In this document: positions 1 to 8,385 of the stretch, one piece after another
Layout: the number at the start of each line of letters is the position of its first letter
How positions within the stretch are numbered: the first letter of the stretch is position 1
Assembly (NCBI GenBank): GCA_019359045.1
Contig: JAHHIA010000003.1
Coordinates: 124,001-188,000, forward strand
DNA length: 64,000 nt
Direction of reading: 5' to 3'
Origin: Scytolyngbya sp. HA4215-MV1
GTDB lineage: Bacteria; Cyanobacteriota; Cyanobacteriia; Leptolyngbyales; Leptolyngbyaceae
The notes under the pieces: model-generated
The model's input: only the letters and a program-made list of their open reading frames with translations
Database searches by the model: none
Told to the model about the DNA's origin: nothing
Made by a program: the position numbers and the translations under genes

Positions 1-213
1 GATTTATGGGTGGAACCCGCGTATCGCCAACAAGGAATTGCCCGGCAATTGGTGCTGTGGACGATCGACTGCTTTCGCCGCATGGGAATTGAACAAATCC
101 GACTGGATGTGGCGATGCGGAATCAAGCCGCCGCTAATCTTTTTCGGTCTTGTGGATTTCGTCCCAGCACCCAGGAAATGTTAATCGAACTTAAGGATTC
201 ATGGCCTGAATGA
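1..213 (+). CDS. GNAT-family N-acetyltransferase, C-terminal part (5' end outside window)
   Basis: The reading frame is open from base 1 (D-L-W-V-E-P-A-Y-R) to a stop at 211-213, so the gene begins upstream of the window. The residues EPAYRQQGIARQLV match GNAT motif A, with the Q-x-G-I-A loop that binds the pyrophosphate of acetyl-CoA. A later segment with N-x-x-A-x-x-L-F-x-x-C-G-F is the typical motif B end of RimI-like enzymes. The acceptor substrate cannot be told from this piece. The last 23 bases overlap the 3' end of the convergent flavoprotein gene. Confidence 0.85.
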   Translation, partial: DLWVEPAYRQQGIARQLVLWTIDCFRRMGIEQIRLDVAMRNQAAANLFRSCGFRPSTQEMLIELKDSWPE

Positions 214-784
214 GCCAGTGGCGATCGTTGTCTTGGTTGTTTTGGCAAAAATAGCGGCAGCGATTGTGGGGATCGCCTCGCAATTCCAGGTGATCGACGC
301 TCAGCGGTTCCAGCAGCAATAAACAAAAATTGGGTAACGGTTCGCTGGGATCAGGCGCAGAGCGAGAAAAAGTCGATTCTGTAGTTCTGGGTTGCCCAGG
401 ATGCGACCAGGTAAACTGAGCCCGTGCTGGATCAGACAGTGCTTGCCAGGTAGCGCGACGGCTCGACTGCCAAGCAAGATTCTCCCGATCGTGGTCAACC
501 AGATGGAGCAACCCCGCAATCCGGAACTGTTCGCGAGTTTTTGGGAAATACCAACACACTTCCCCTTGAGGGTTGTGGGCAATCTGTAATGTTTTCTCGC
601 TGCGTGCATCTGTCACAAACATGAGATGATTGCTGCCTTCCAAAAAGCCTCGGAACACCAGCGTTCGATTGGCAGGTGCACCGTTGGCATTCACCGTCGC
701 TAACTGTAGATAACGCGCGTAAACCAGGGAACGGTTACGGTGCAAAGCAAGAGCGAGCGGAGATCGCCACGGAGCCAAGTACAT
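191..784 (-). CDS. FMN-binding pyridoxamine 5'-phosphate oxidase-like protein (PPOX fold)
   Basis: The protein is about 197 residues. It opens with a W-R-S-P-L-A-L-A-L-H segment, then a strand LQLATVNANGAPANRTLVFRG, which is the FMN phosphate-binding part of the split-barrel fold. Further on is CWYFPKTREQFRIAG, typical of the Alr4036/Npun_F5749 group of cyanobacterial and plant PPOX-like flavoproteins. Family members bind FMN but their substrate is unknown. A GTG at 796 would add four residues; I prefer the ATG at 784 because the conserved N-terminus starts there. It converges on the acetyltransferase with a 23-bp overlap. I infer a redox or vitamin B6-related role only from the fold. Confidence 0.8.
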   Translation of the reverse strand: MYLAPWRSPLALALHRNRSLVYARYLQLATVNANGAPANRTLVFRGFLEGSNHLMFVTDARSEKTLQIAHNPQGEVCWYFPKTREQFRIAGLLHLVDHDRENLAWQSSRRATWQALSDPARAQFTWSHPGQPRTTESTFSRSAPDPSEPLPNFCLLLLEPLSVDHLELRGDPHNRCRYFCQNNQDNDRHWLIQAMNP

Positions 785-826
785 GACTAACTGCACGCCT
801 TAAAGGAATGTCTCAAAATTAACGTT

Positions 827-1885
827 TCACAATTTGGTGTCTATCGGCGTTTCAATCAACTTCAATTCATCCAATAAAGGATTGATGGATAGCGATTCGA
901 TCGACAAAGTCTCGTGTGCCTCCAATCGAGGTGGCATCGCTTCCTGATCGACAATAGCGACCGATTGCTCTTCTGAAGCTTGAGAAATTTCGACTACCGC
1001 TTTCGTATGGGGTTTGTGAAACCGAATGCCCAAAAAAAGATCGTAAAGAAAACTCCAAAAACTTTTGCCCTGTAACAGTCCCAGCGTCAAGTGGCAGCCT
1101 TTCTCTTGCAACAATGGATAAGTCACTCGATAAGCCTTTTCGTAGTTGTACCAAGGGATAGAGGGCCAAAGGTGGTGAATCAGGTGGTAGTTTTGCCCAA
1201 AAATCAGCAAATTGAGCACTGGACTGGCGTAAACTCGAGCATTTTTCCAGCGATCGCGCTCCTGAAAAGGGCGATGTGGTAGGTAATCAAAAAACAAGCC
1301 TAAAGCCCATCCAACCACCGCTAGTGGGACAAACCAAAAATTCAAGATATAGCCCAAAAAGCCGAATTGCCATCCGAGCAAAACGATGACAACTAGCAAC
1401 GATCGGGCAATTATCCATTCCCCCAGCTCAAACTTTCGCCACAAACGGCGTTGGAAGAAGAAAATCTCATGATAAAAAAAACGGGCATTAATAATTAACA
1501 AGGGACCCGCTGTAGAAACAACATGATCGGGATCGTTGTCAGGATCATTCACATTAGCATGGTGCTGCATGTGAACCCGGGTAAATACTGGGAAAGAAAA
1601 CCCTAACAACAATGCACTGCCATGACCCAACACGGCATTGATAACCCGATTACGGTGAGCGACGTTATGACAAGCATCATGGATGACCGTCCCGGATAGA
1701 TGCAGAGCCAAAACGTTTAATGCAAAGCAGCACCAGTTTACCCAGTGCCCATAGAAATAACCTGTAGTGGATACAATTGCCAAACCAATAGACGCGATAA
1801 ACATCCATAGTGTTGGATTGTAATCACCGGGAGGACCAAGGAATTCCCTTGGCACGGTCAGGGGCTTCTCTGCCGCCGACACCAT
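827..1885 (-). CDS. crtR: Beta-carotene hydroxylase
   Basis: CrtR hydroxylates the beta-ionone rings of beta-carotene to make zeaxanthin (and acts on deoxymyxol) in the membrane. This 352-residue product has the di-iron membrane desaturase histidine boxes: HDACH near residues 69-73, HMQHH near 105-109 and HLIHH near 234-238, plus the CrtR signatures NVNDPDNDPDH and YLPHRPF. Hydrophobic segments flank the boxes. It is about 40 residues longer than the usual 312 because of a polar C-terminal tail after residue 300, which looks unstructured. An AAGGAG ribosome site lies 10 bases before the ATG. It is divergent from the COP23 gene. Identification rests on the specific box contexts, not just on the desaturase fold. 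Confidence 0.92.
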   Translation of the reverse strand: MVSAAEKPLTVPREFLGPPGDYNPTLWMFIASIGLAIVSTTGYFYGHWVNWCCFALNVLALHLSGTVIHDACHNVAHRNRVINAVLGHGSALLLGFSFPVFTRVHMQHHANVNDPDNDPDHVVSTAGPLLIINARFFYHEIFFFQRRLWRKFELGEWIIARSLLVVIVLLGWQFGFLGYILNFWFVPLAVVGWALGLFFDYLPHRPFQERDRWKNARVYASPVLNLLIFGQNYHLIHHLWPSIPWYNYEKAYRVTYPLLQEKGCHLTLGLLQGKSFWSFLYDLFLGIRFHKPHTKAVVEISQASEEQSVAIVDQEAMPPRLEAHETLSIESLSINPLLDELKLIETPIDTKL

Positions 1886-1918
1886 CGTTGTCTCAACTCC
1901 TTGCTAGTACTCTTGGGT

Positions 1919-1924
1919 AGTATA
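1919..1924 (-). promoter_or_regulatory. Candidate -10 box for crtR
   Basis: On the minus strand the hexamer TATACT lies 33 bases upstream of the crtR ATG. No convincing -35 hexamer is seen 17 bases further up (only an AT-rich CTTTAT). The position would give a short leader containing the AAGGAG ribosome site. Inferred from sequence alone. Confidence 0.35.
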
Positions 1925-2115
1925 CGTTACCGTTGCTGCTAAATAAAGTTTTGTGACGCTGATTGCTGTAAGTATTCCAATAGAGAGATCCCTGCAAAAC
2001 ACCAATCTGCGCCTGGTTGATTTGGGGAACTCAGAAGTTTTCCTCAGGTCTATAAGAAATACCAATGCTGTGTATCGTTCGTTTACTACTCCCTCTACAC
2101 CGGAGGATGATTGCC

Positions 2116-2910
2116 ATGCCGCTACAAAAGTCTGTTCCGTTTGCTTTGGGTACAGTCCTGCTGCTAAGTCATATTGGAGCCAGTCAACCCGTCTATGCCG
2201 GGACGCTAACAGATTTGACCGATCGGTTAACTTCTGGAGAACTGATCGCTCAGGTCGATTCTGCCAACCCAGGTGATGTGGTCGTGCCAACAGAACCGGA
2301 TGGACAAAGCTCCACTCCTGGAACCACCACCTCAGCCGATCCCCGTTTTATCTGTCAGACGAACCAGGGACAGTATACGGTCATGTACCGTCCCGAGAGC
2401 CAACCTAATCAAGCATACCCCTGGGCAGTTCCTAGCAATATGGGAGGCGGGTGGTCAGCTGAGCGGCGTTGCAGTGAAATCAGTCGTCGGTTGGAAGCTT
2501 ATCGTCCTGATGGATTATTGGAAATGACAACTGGGGTTGAGAATGGCTACAACACGATCTGCGTAACGACTGAAAAAGTCCCTAGTTGCCGCATCGTCCT
2601 TACGGTGCCTGTTGGACAAGATCCTCGCTCAACCCGCGATCGCGTATTTGAAAATCTCACCATTGCGGACAGTGGTCAGCCAACGCAAGGAGTGAATGCA
2701 CTTACTGGAGAAGATACCGATCGCCTGCTCAATCAAGTGGGCGAGTTACTCAATTTACCTGGCTCAAAACAACGCTCAATCAGCGATCGTTCGGACAGCA
2801 TCAACTTGCGCCCTTTCCTTGCTCCAGAAGATGGCGGCACCGCAACGCAGTTAACCCACCCCCGTTCTACTCTCATGAATCGCTCTCTCAATCCCAATCG
2901 ATTTCGCTAG
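2116..2910 (+). CDS. COP23-domain secreted protein
   Basis: This is a homologue of the circadian oscillating polypeptide COP23, a cyanobacterial exported or membrane-associated protein of unknown biochemical role. The start at 2116 is chosen because GGAGG at 2102-2106 lies 9 bases before it; upstream in-frame ATGs at 2107 and 2065 lack a usable site. The N-terminus has a signal peptide (residues 1-25, ending near A-S-Q-P-V-Y-A). A low-complexity linker precedes the COP23 domain, which begins at RFICQTNQGQYTV and carries GGWSAERRCSEISRRLEAY, NGYNTICVTTE and LTVPVGQDPRSTRDRV. Four cysteines in the domain could form disulfides. The C-terminal 60 residues are polar and not conserved. Name follows the domain; function is unknown. 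Confidence 0.85.
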   Translation: MPLQKSVPFALGTVLLLSHIGASQPVYAGTLTDLTDRLTSGELIAQVDSANPGDVVVPTEPDGQSSTPGTTTSADPRFICQTNQGQYTVMYRPESQPNQAYPWAVPSNMGGGWSAERRCSEISRRLEAYRPDGLLEMTTGVENGYNTICVTTEKVPSCRIVLTVPVGQDPRSTRDRVFENLTIADSGQPTQGVNALTGEDTDRLLNQVGELLNLPGSKQRSISDRSDSINLRPFLAPEDGGTATQLTHPRSTLMNRSLNPNRFR

Positions 2911-3198
2911 CTTTGTCCCGAAAATGACCGCAGCCTCTGGATGGAATTAGGATACTCTTTGAGAAGTCTCCAAGAGAAACCCAGCAAAATCTTTTTGAAG
3001 TCCTCCTAAAACTTCTTTGGCCCAGGGATATTGCCCGAGTATTTTTAGAGCATGAGCATTATTTGCCTATGTAACGTGGTAGTATCCCTGTTGCCTGCCT
3101 AGACAGAAATTCTGTCTCCTTCGCGAGAGCCTGATGCTGGAACGCTTAAGTTGCATCAGGATAGGCGCTTCCTTGTGTACTCCCTGGATAGTTAATTC
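2911..3198 (+). promoter_or_regulatory. Leader region of pyruvate kinase with two inverted repeats
   Basis: No gene is seen here. A perfect 17-base palindrome (AGACAGAA-A-TTCTGTCT) lies at 3101-3117 and could be an operator. An 8-bp hairpin (CCTGATGC / GCATCAGG) lies near 3130-3161, between it and the pyk start; it has no U-run, so it is not an obvious terminator. Promoter elements are not clear. Confidence 0.35.
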
Positions 3199-4980
3199 AT
3201 GCAATTGCGAGATTCCCTGCGCCGCACGAAGATTGTTGCCACGATCGGTCCTGCCACCAGTAGTCCTGAAGTGTTGCGTTCTCTGATCCAGGCAGGTGCC
3301 ACAACCTTACGGCTCAATTTTTCCCATGGCACTCACGAAGACCATCAACGCAGTATTCGGTTGATTCGACAAACCTCGTTTGAGTTGAATCAACCTGTGG
3401 GTATTTTGCAAGACTTGCAGGGTCCCAAAATCCGTTTGGGGCGTTTCGAGAATGACTCGATCGTCCTGAAAAACGGTGATCCCTTTATTTTGACCAGCCA
3501 TCTTCTGAAAGGCACACAAACCATTAGCTCGGTCACCTATGAGCCACTGGCGGATGAAGTTCCCTTAGGAGCGACCATTCTGTTGGATGATGGCAGGGTC
3601 GAAATGAAGGTCGAAAAGATAGACAAGGCTGCCAAGGAACTGCATTGCCAGGTAGTGGTTGGTGGCGTGCTTTCCAATAATAAAGGTGTTAACTTTCCAG
3701 GCGTTTATCTCTCCATTAAAGCGCTGACCGATAAAGATCGACGGGATCTCACGTTTGGGTTGGATCAAGGGGTCGATTGGGTGGCGCTAAGTTTTGTGCG
3801 GAATCCTCAAGATGTGCTGGAAATTAAAGAATTAATTGCCAGTGCAGGTAAAGCGGTTCCCGTCATCGTCAAAATTGAGAAACATGAAGCGATCCAGGAA
3901 ATGGAAGCGATCCTGTCACTTTCCGATGGGGTCATGATTGCTCGAGGCGATTTGGGCGTTGAGTTGCCTGCAGAAGATGTTCCCCTGCTTCAGAAACGCT
4001 TGATTGTGACTGCCAACCGTATGGGCATTCCAGTCATTACTGCGACTCAAATGTTAGACAGTATGGTGCATAGTCCCCGTCCCACTCGAGCCGAAGTGTC
4101 AGATGTAGCAAATGCAATTTTGGATGGCACTGATGCGGTGATGCTATCGAATGAAACTGCTGTGGGTAAATTCCCGATCGAAGCAGTCAAAACAATGGCA
4201 AAAATTGCTGTACGAGTCGAAGAAGAGCATCGCCCTCTTAACTTTGAAACCTCGGGGCGATCGATCCCCAATGCCATTAGTCAGGCAGTGGGACAAATTG
4301 CTGAACAGCTCGATGCAGCTGCCATCATGACTCTGACGAAAACTGGGGCAACCGCCCGCAACGTCTCCAAGTTTCGCCCCAAAAAACCCATTCTGGCAGT
4401 AACCCCCCATGTAGATGTTGCTCGTCAAGTACAACTAGTTTGGGGCGTTCGCCCTCTATTAGTACTCGATTTACCCTCCACCGGACAGACTTTTCAGGCT
4501 GCGCTGAATGTCGCCCAAGAAAAAGAACTTTTACAAGAGGGCGATTTGGTCGTGATGACTGCGGGAACACTGCAAGGAGTTGCTGGCTCAACTGACCTGG
4601 TCAAAGTAGAGTTTGTCACAGCCGTGCGGGGTAAAGGGGTGGGGATTGGACAGGGAACTGTCAGCGGTCGCGCCAGAGTTGCACGCAACCCTTTAGATGC
4701 TCGACAATTTAACCCAGGCGAAATTCTAGTGACTCCCAGCACCAATGCTGACTATGTTGAGGTGATCCGAAAAGCTGCCGGGATCATCACCGAAGACGAT
4801 AGCCCAACTAGTCATGCTGCGGTGATTGGCTTGCGCTTAGGCGTTCCAGTGATGGTTGGAGTGAAGAATGCAACCAGTGTGATTCGAGATGGGGAAATTT
4901 TGACTCTGGACATGCAACGAGGACTGGTATATTCCGGAACTGGCGCCAGTCAGACGGATGCAGCCTTATCCTCCGTTTAA
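3199..4980 (+). CDS. pyk: Pyruvate kinase with C-terminal PEP-utilising (phosphohistidine-like) domain
   Basis: Pyruvate kinase transfers phosphate from phosphoenolpyruvate to ADP, giving pyruvate and ATP, the last step of glycolysis. The 593-residue chain starts with RRTKIVATIGPATSS, then RLNFSHG (substrate-binding Arg), a barrel with VKIEKHEAIQ (catalytic Lys-Glu region) and the ARGDLGVELP signature near residue 245. After the usual allosteric C-domain comes an extra domain ending in DSPTSHAAVIGLRLGVPVMVG, the PEP-utiliser mobile-domain fold with the conserved T-S-H-A. This extended form is typical of cyanobacterial and Bacillus-type enzymes. It converges on ycf37, 48 bp apart. Confidence 0.96.
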   Translation: MQLRDSLRRTKIVATIGPATSSPEVLRSLIQAGATTLRLNFSHGTHEDHQRSIRLIRQTSFELNQPVGILQDLQGPKIRLGRFENDSIVLKNGDPFILTSHLLKGTQTISSVTYEPLADEVPLGATILLDDGRVEMKVEKIDKAAKELHCQVVVGGVLSNNKGVNFPGVYLSIKALTDKDRRDLTFGLDQGVDWVALSFVRNPQDVLEIKELIASAGKAVPVIVKIEKHEAIQEMEAILSLSDGVMIARGDLGVELPAEDVPLLQKRLIVTANRMGIPVITATQMLDSMVHSPRPTRAEVSDVANAILDGTDAVMLSNETAVGKFPIEAVKTMAKIAVRVEEEHRPLNFETSGRSIPNAISQAVGQIAEQLDAAAIMTLTKTGATARNVSKFRPKKPILAVTPHVDVARQVQLVWGVRPLLVLDLPSTGQTFQAALNVAQEKELLQEGDLVVMTAGTLQGVAGSTDLVKVEFVTAVRGKGVGIGQGTVSGRARVARNPLDARQFNPGEILVTPSTNADYVEVIRKAAGIITEDDSPTSHAAVIGLRLGVPVMVGVKNATSVIRDGEILTLDMQRGLVYSGTGASQTDAALSSV

Positions 4981-5028
4981 CTCTTACACTTACTAGACCC
5001 GTCCGGTCACCAGGACAAAATGACACCG

Positions 5029-5559
5029 TCAGGCTGAAGTTACCAAGCGCTTCCGCAGAGATTCTGCGCGACGCTTTGCGGTCAGATTATTAGGTTCATG
5101 TTTCAAGGCTTCTCCGTAAGCTTCTAGCGCCTGTGAGGTGAGTTGCTTGCGCTCATAAGCATGACCGAGATTATTGAGTGCAGTGACATAATTTGGAAAG
5201 GCTTTCAGTGCCTCTTTATAGTTGCGAATTGCCAAATCATATTGTTCTTGGGCAAAGTAGGCAAAACCCAAAGCGTTGTAGATTAACACAAGCTCTTCAG
5301 GGATAATCTCGTCTGACGCTTTGAGCGCTTTCTGGAATTGATTGGTTGCTTGTAGAAACAATTTTTTATCTAGATAAATACTTCCCAGCTCGTAGTAGTC
5401 TTTGGCAGTTCCTTTTTCTTTAACTAATTTGTTCTGTAATCGAACGATCGAACTTTCAATCTTACGGGTTTTGAGTACCTGAAACAGAATGATCAAACTC
5501 GCAGTAGCCAACAGTGTTAGCAGCAAAGCCAGGTAGACGATCGGCAACAGATTGTCCAT
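5029..5559 (-). CDS. ycf37: Membrane-anchored TPR protein, Ycf37 homologue (photosystem I assembly)
   Basis: The 176-residue protein has one N-terminal transmembrane helix (residues about 4-26, LLPIVYLALLLTLLATASLI), a short charged segment and then three tetratricopeptide repeats between residues 50 and 160 (for example YYELGSIYLDKKLFLQATNQ and NALGFAYFAQEQYDLAIRNY). Length, anchor and repeat pattern match Ycf37, a factor that helps photosystem I assembly or stability on the thylakoid. Other small TPR proteins share this layout, so the exact name is moderately supported. The neighbours give no extra support, although psaC lies elsewhere in the window. Confidence 0.75.
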   Translation of the reverse strand: MDNLLPIVYLALLLTLLATASLIILFQVLKTRKIESSIVRLQNKLVKEKGTAKDYYELGSIYLDKKLFLQATNQFQKALKASDEIIPEELVLIYNALGFAYFAQEQYDLAIRNYKEALKAFPNYVTALNNLGHAYERKQLTSQALEAYGEALKHEPNNLTAKRRAESLRKRLVTSA

Positions 5560-5705
5560 AATGATGACTCAAAAAGAACTTAGAGCAAAAAAAGTGTAAA
5601 TCATCCATTGCAGCGGATGTCAGGAATTTCTAAAATCTACTCAATTCATTTCAAAAGAATGTTGAGCACCTTGACTAGCTATTTTATCTATTTCGGAATA
5701 AAAAA

Positions 5706-6611
5706 TCAACGATGATGAAACCCTGACCGTGAAACAGCGTTCGTTGTGAAAGCTGCATCAGGTAAAAATTGGATTGCAGATCGATTGATTGCCCCCCGGT
5801 TCCCGGGCAACCCCCAATAAAGTGCTCTCTGCTCAAGCCATCCCTCAATTTGCCAACGCGCTATCGCTGCATTGACCCGCCGTCGCAAATCATCATATTG
5901 CACCCCTTTAGGCATGACGACACAGAGTGGTTCCGTCGAGAGACGTTCAGGTAGTAGGCGATATTGAGGAAACTCCTGTACCCATCCACTCAATACAGTG
6001 AGGTCTGCAGCAAAGGCCGATGCCCTACCGGATGCCAGGACAGCATACGCAGCTTCGTAAGACTCAACTCCAAGCAGGTTTGCCTGAGGCAGACGATAGC
6101 GAATGACTGAGATGGCACTCGATCCTTGTAAAACAGCAATGGTGCGATGGTTCAAATCCACTAGGGAGTGGATTAACCGATCTTCAGTGATTAATGCTGT
6201 ACCGTCCAGATAATAGGGGATGCTAAAACTCACTAGCCGCGCTCGTGAACTAGTAGCAGTAGCCTGGGCAATCATCAAGTCTACTTTATCTGCCAAAATG
6301 TCTGAAAATCGATCTTGATTCTGAACAGGTTTTAATCGGATACCATCCTGACGATTGAGCAACTCGCTGGCTAAGCGTTGTGCCAGATCAATCTCCAGCC
6401 CTACCAACTGTCCATCCAAGTTACGGAATCCAAGTGGGCGCAAATTCTCTTTGACCCCTACAATCAAATAGCCGCGTTGCTCAATTTGCTTAAGCTGCGC
6501 GGCAAATACTGATAGAGGAAAAATTAACTGGAACCCGGCGAAACTGACTAAAAGCTGAAAAGACAGCGTGATTAGGTGACCGAACTTGGCACCGATAGCA
6601 CCCTTTCCCAT
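5706..6611 (-). CDS. Periplasmic amino-acid-type solute-binding protein (SBP_bac_3)
   Basis: The mature part begins after a signal/anchor segment (residues about 10-37) with LKQIEQRGYLIVGVKENLRPLGF, the standard first strand of class 3 extracellular solute-binding proteins, followed by GLEIDLAQRLASELL and DLMIAQATATSSRARLVSFS. Such proteins deliver polar amino acids or similar ligands to an ABC importer, or act as sensor domains. No permease or ATPase lies beside it. The long frame extends back into rplT, but the ATG at 6611 is 14 bp after the rplT stop and gives a normal signal peptide, so I use it. It may be co-transcribed with rpmI-rplT. Ligand unknown. Confidence 0.8.
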   Translation of the reverse strand: MGKGAIGAKFGHLITLSFQLLVSFAGFQLIFPLSVFAAQLKQIEQRGYLIVGVKENLRPLGFRNLDGQLVGLEIDLAQRLASELLNRQDGIRLKPVQNQDRFSDILADKVDLMIAQATATSSRARLVSFSIPYYLDGTALITEDRLIHSLVDLNHRTIAVLQGSSAISVIRYRLPQANLLGVESYEAAYAVLASGRASAFAADLTVLSGWVQEFPQYRLLPERLSTEPLCVVMPKGVQYDDLRRRVNAAIARWQIEGWLEQRALYWGLPGNRGAINRSAIQFLPDAAFTTNAVSRSGFHHR

Positions 6612-6624
6612 TTTTGTCAGGAGC

Positions 6625-6984
6625 CTACTTTTTCCGAGCAGCACTCGCAAGTTCCAACACTTTACTAAATCCGGCTGCATCCAGTACCGCCATCTGTGCC
6701 AACACTTTGCGATTCAACTGAATATTTGCTTTTTTCAAGCTACCAATCAACTGGCTATAGCTCATGCCATGCTGACGAGCCGCCGCATTGATCCGAGCAA
6801 TCCACAAACGACGAAAATCGCGTTTACGCTTGCGGCGATCGCGGTACGCATTCCGTAACGCTTTCATGACCTGCTGGTTAGCAGTTCTAAACAAACGCGA
6901 GTGAGAGCCGCGAAACCCCTTCGCTAACTTTAAAATCTTTTTGCGGCGCTTGCGAGCAACGTTACCGCGCTTTACCCGTGTCAT
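6625..6984 (-). CDS. rplT: 50S ribosomal protein L20
   Basis: L20 binds 23S rRNA early in large-subunit assembly. The 119-residue basic protein starts [16 protein letters not shown] and has [20 protein letters not shown] and [18 protein letters not shown], all diagnostic. A GAGG ribosome site precedes the ATG. It follows rpmI by 122 bp on the same strand, the usual L35-L20 order; infC is not adjacent. Confidence 0.98.
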   Translation of the reverse strand: MTRVKRGNVARKRRKKILKLAKGFRGSHSRLFRTANQQVMKALRNAYRDRRKRKRDFRRLWIARINAAARQHGMSYSQLIGSLKKANIQLNRKVLAQMAVLDAAGFSKVLELASAARKK

Positions 6985-7107
6985 CGCTTCAATTCCTCTA
7001 ATTGCTTTCGATCGAACAAAAACTGGGAGTTCCTAAGAATATTTCTCAGAGGAATTTTCCCTACTTCAACTATCTAAAACTGGCACTAAAAAAATAACAG
7101 GTTCAGG

Positions 7108-7305
7108 CTATAGATAGGGAAGCATCAACCGCACGTTTTCCTCATCCCGCTCGTTAACCACTGCTACACCCGCCAAACGGCGCTTACGACCAGAAGTTTT
7201 ATGCTCCAGCAAGTGACTCCGATGAGTCTTACGGCGCATGATCTTACCACTACCGCTGCTTCTAAAACGTCGAGCAGCAGACTTACGGGACTTCAGCTTT
7301 GGCAT
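7108..7305 (-). CDS. rpmI: 50S ribosomal protein L35
   Basis: The 65-residue product starts [14 protein letters not shown] and continues with the family pattern [21 protein letters not shown] longer frame starts at 7326 but its seven extra residues are absent from the family, so the ATG at 7305 is chosen. Highly basic; part of the 50S subunit. Forms an operon with rplT downstream. Confidence 0.97.
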   Translation of the reverse strand: MPKLKSRKSAARRFRSSGSGKIMRRKTHRSHLLEHKTSGRKRRLAGVAVVNERDEENVRLMLPYL

Positions 7306-7510
7306 GGAACTCGTTTTATTCAACACGGTCTAACATCTTACCAAGCTTAGTTCCTTTGGTGCAAGCATGATCTAAATCGATCTGGAAATGAAGCAATGAG
7401 GCTGGGGTTCTTGACCTAAAAGCTCTTATTGAAGGTAGCCAATCGCTCCTTAACTTGCAAAAAACAGCGATATTTTTCAAATCTAAGCCGACTTTAGAGT
7501 GTTAGGCTAA

Positions 7511-7598
7511 ACTGGTTAAACGAGAGCGGACATCGGTTCGCACCAGTCTTCATGGAAGAACGGAATTTCATGAGAAGTGGGTCATTGCCCACTTTTTT
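7511..7598 (+). promoter_or_regulatory. Structured leader with intrinsic terminator upstream of rimP (attenuator-like)
   Basis: Three consecutive foldable elements precede rimP. First is a stem ACTGGT (7511-7516) / ACCAGT (7542-7547). Next is CTTCATG (7548-7554) paired with CATGAGAAG (7569-7577, one bulge). Last is an intrinsic terminator AGTGGG (7576-7581) / CCCACT (7588-7593) with a T-run to 7598. The second stem and the terminator share bases 7576-7577. The only upstream gene, rpmI, points the other way, so a plus-strand terminator here can only act inside the rimP leader. I infer attenuation of the rimP-nusA-infB operon. A promoter near 7450-7510 is likely but not clear. Confidence 0.6.
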
Positions 7599-7640
7599 GC
7601 TTTTTTAGCCTAGGTTGCTTGTTTTCGAGCGTACGAGATC

Positions 7641-8105
7641 ATGACTCATCCCTTGATCCCCCAAATTATTGACCTGACAGCGCCTGTTGCCGAATCGCTA
7701 GGGTTGGAAGTGGTTGGTGCTGTTTTTCACACCAGCCATAATCCTCCCGTTTTGCGGATTGATGTCCGAAATTTGCATCACGATACCGGCTTGGATGATT
7801 GCGAAAAAATGAGCCGGGCAGTCGAAGCAATGCTGGATAGTGAGGATATCTTGCCCGACGCCTACGTTTTGGAGGTCTCCAGCCCTGGTATTTCAAGATC
7901 CTTAACGACCGATCGAGAATTTGTCTCCTTTAAGGGTTTTTCGGTCATGATTTGCACCTCCGAACCCTACGAAGGGCAGCAAGAGTGGACAGGTCAACTC
8001 ATTCGCCGTGATGAGACAGCAGTCTATCTAAACCAAAAAGGAAGGGCGATCTCGATTCCTCGTTCACTGGTTATCAAAGTTCAACTGAATGAGCGACAAG
8101 CGTAA
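7641..8105 (+). CDS. rimP: Ribosome maturation factor RimP
   Basis: RimP assists 30S subunit maturation. The 154-residue product has the N-terminal domain with LRIDVRN and [20 protein letters not shown], followed by the hallmark [20 protein letters not shown], then the SH3-like C-terminal domain with the G-R-A-I-S-I-P segment. It heads the rimP-nusA-ylxR-infB order found widely in bacteria. A 280-bp gap separates it from nusA, wider than usual. Confidence 0.95.
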   Translation: MTHPLIPQIIDLTAPVAESLGLEVVGAVFHTSHNPPVLRIDVRNLHHDTGLDDCEKMSRAVEAMLDSEDILPDAYVLEVSSPGISRSLTTDREFVSFKGFSVMICTSEPYEGQQEWTGQLIRRDETAVYLNQKGRAISIPRSLVIKVQLNERQA

Positions 8106-8385
8106 TCATGGAGGTTGGGTCATAGCGTAGGTTATCGAGTTGTAATGGATCGCTGGTGTGATTGGCAAACACGAACAAACTTCGTGCCAAGAGCTTCAAT
8201 CAACCACTGGACATGTCCAGATAGATCATCAATCGGGATGTCATTGAACATCCAAGCGAAGTCCTTAATTCCCTAACCTCAACTTTCCGCTTTTTGACTT
8301 CATTTTTCTGGTTCGCGATTCCCCCTTCTCTCCTAGCCTTTAATCTCTACACCCATTCTCTTACTCACACCACGGAGATTCGTCT
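8106..8385 (+). other. rimP-nusA spacer with hairpins
   Basis: No gene is seen. A stable hairpin (TTGGC + ACGAA pairing with TTCGT + GCCAA) lies near 8163-8193 and a perfect 14-base palindrome CTGGACATGTCCAG near 8201-8214. Neither has a U-run. They may be RNA processing sites within the operon transcript; that is inference. Confidence 0.3.
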
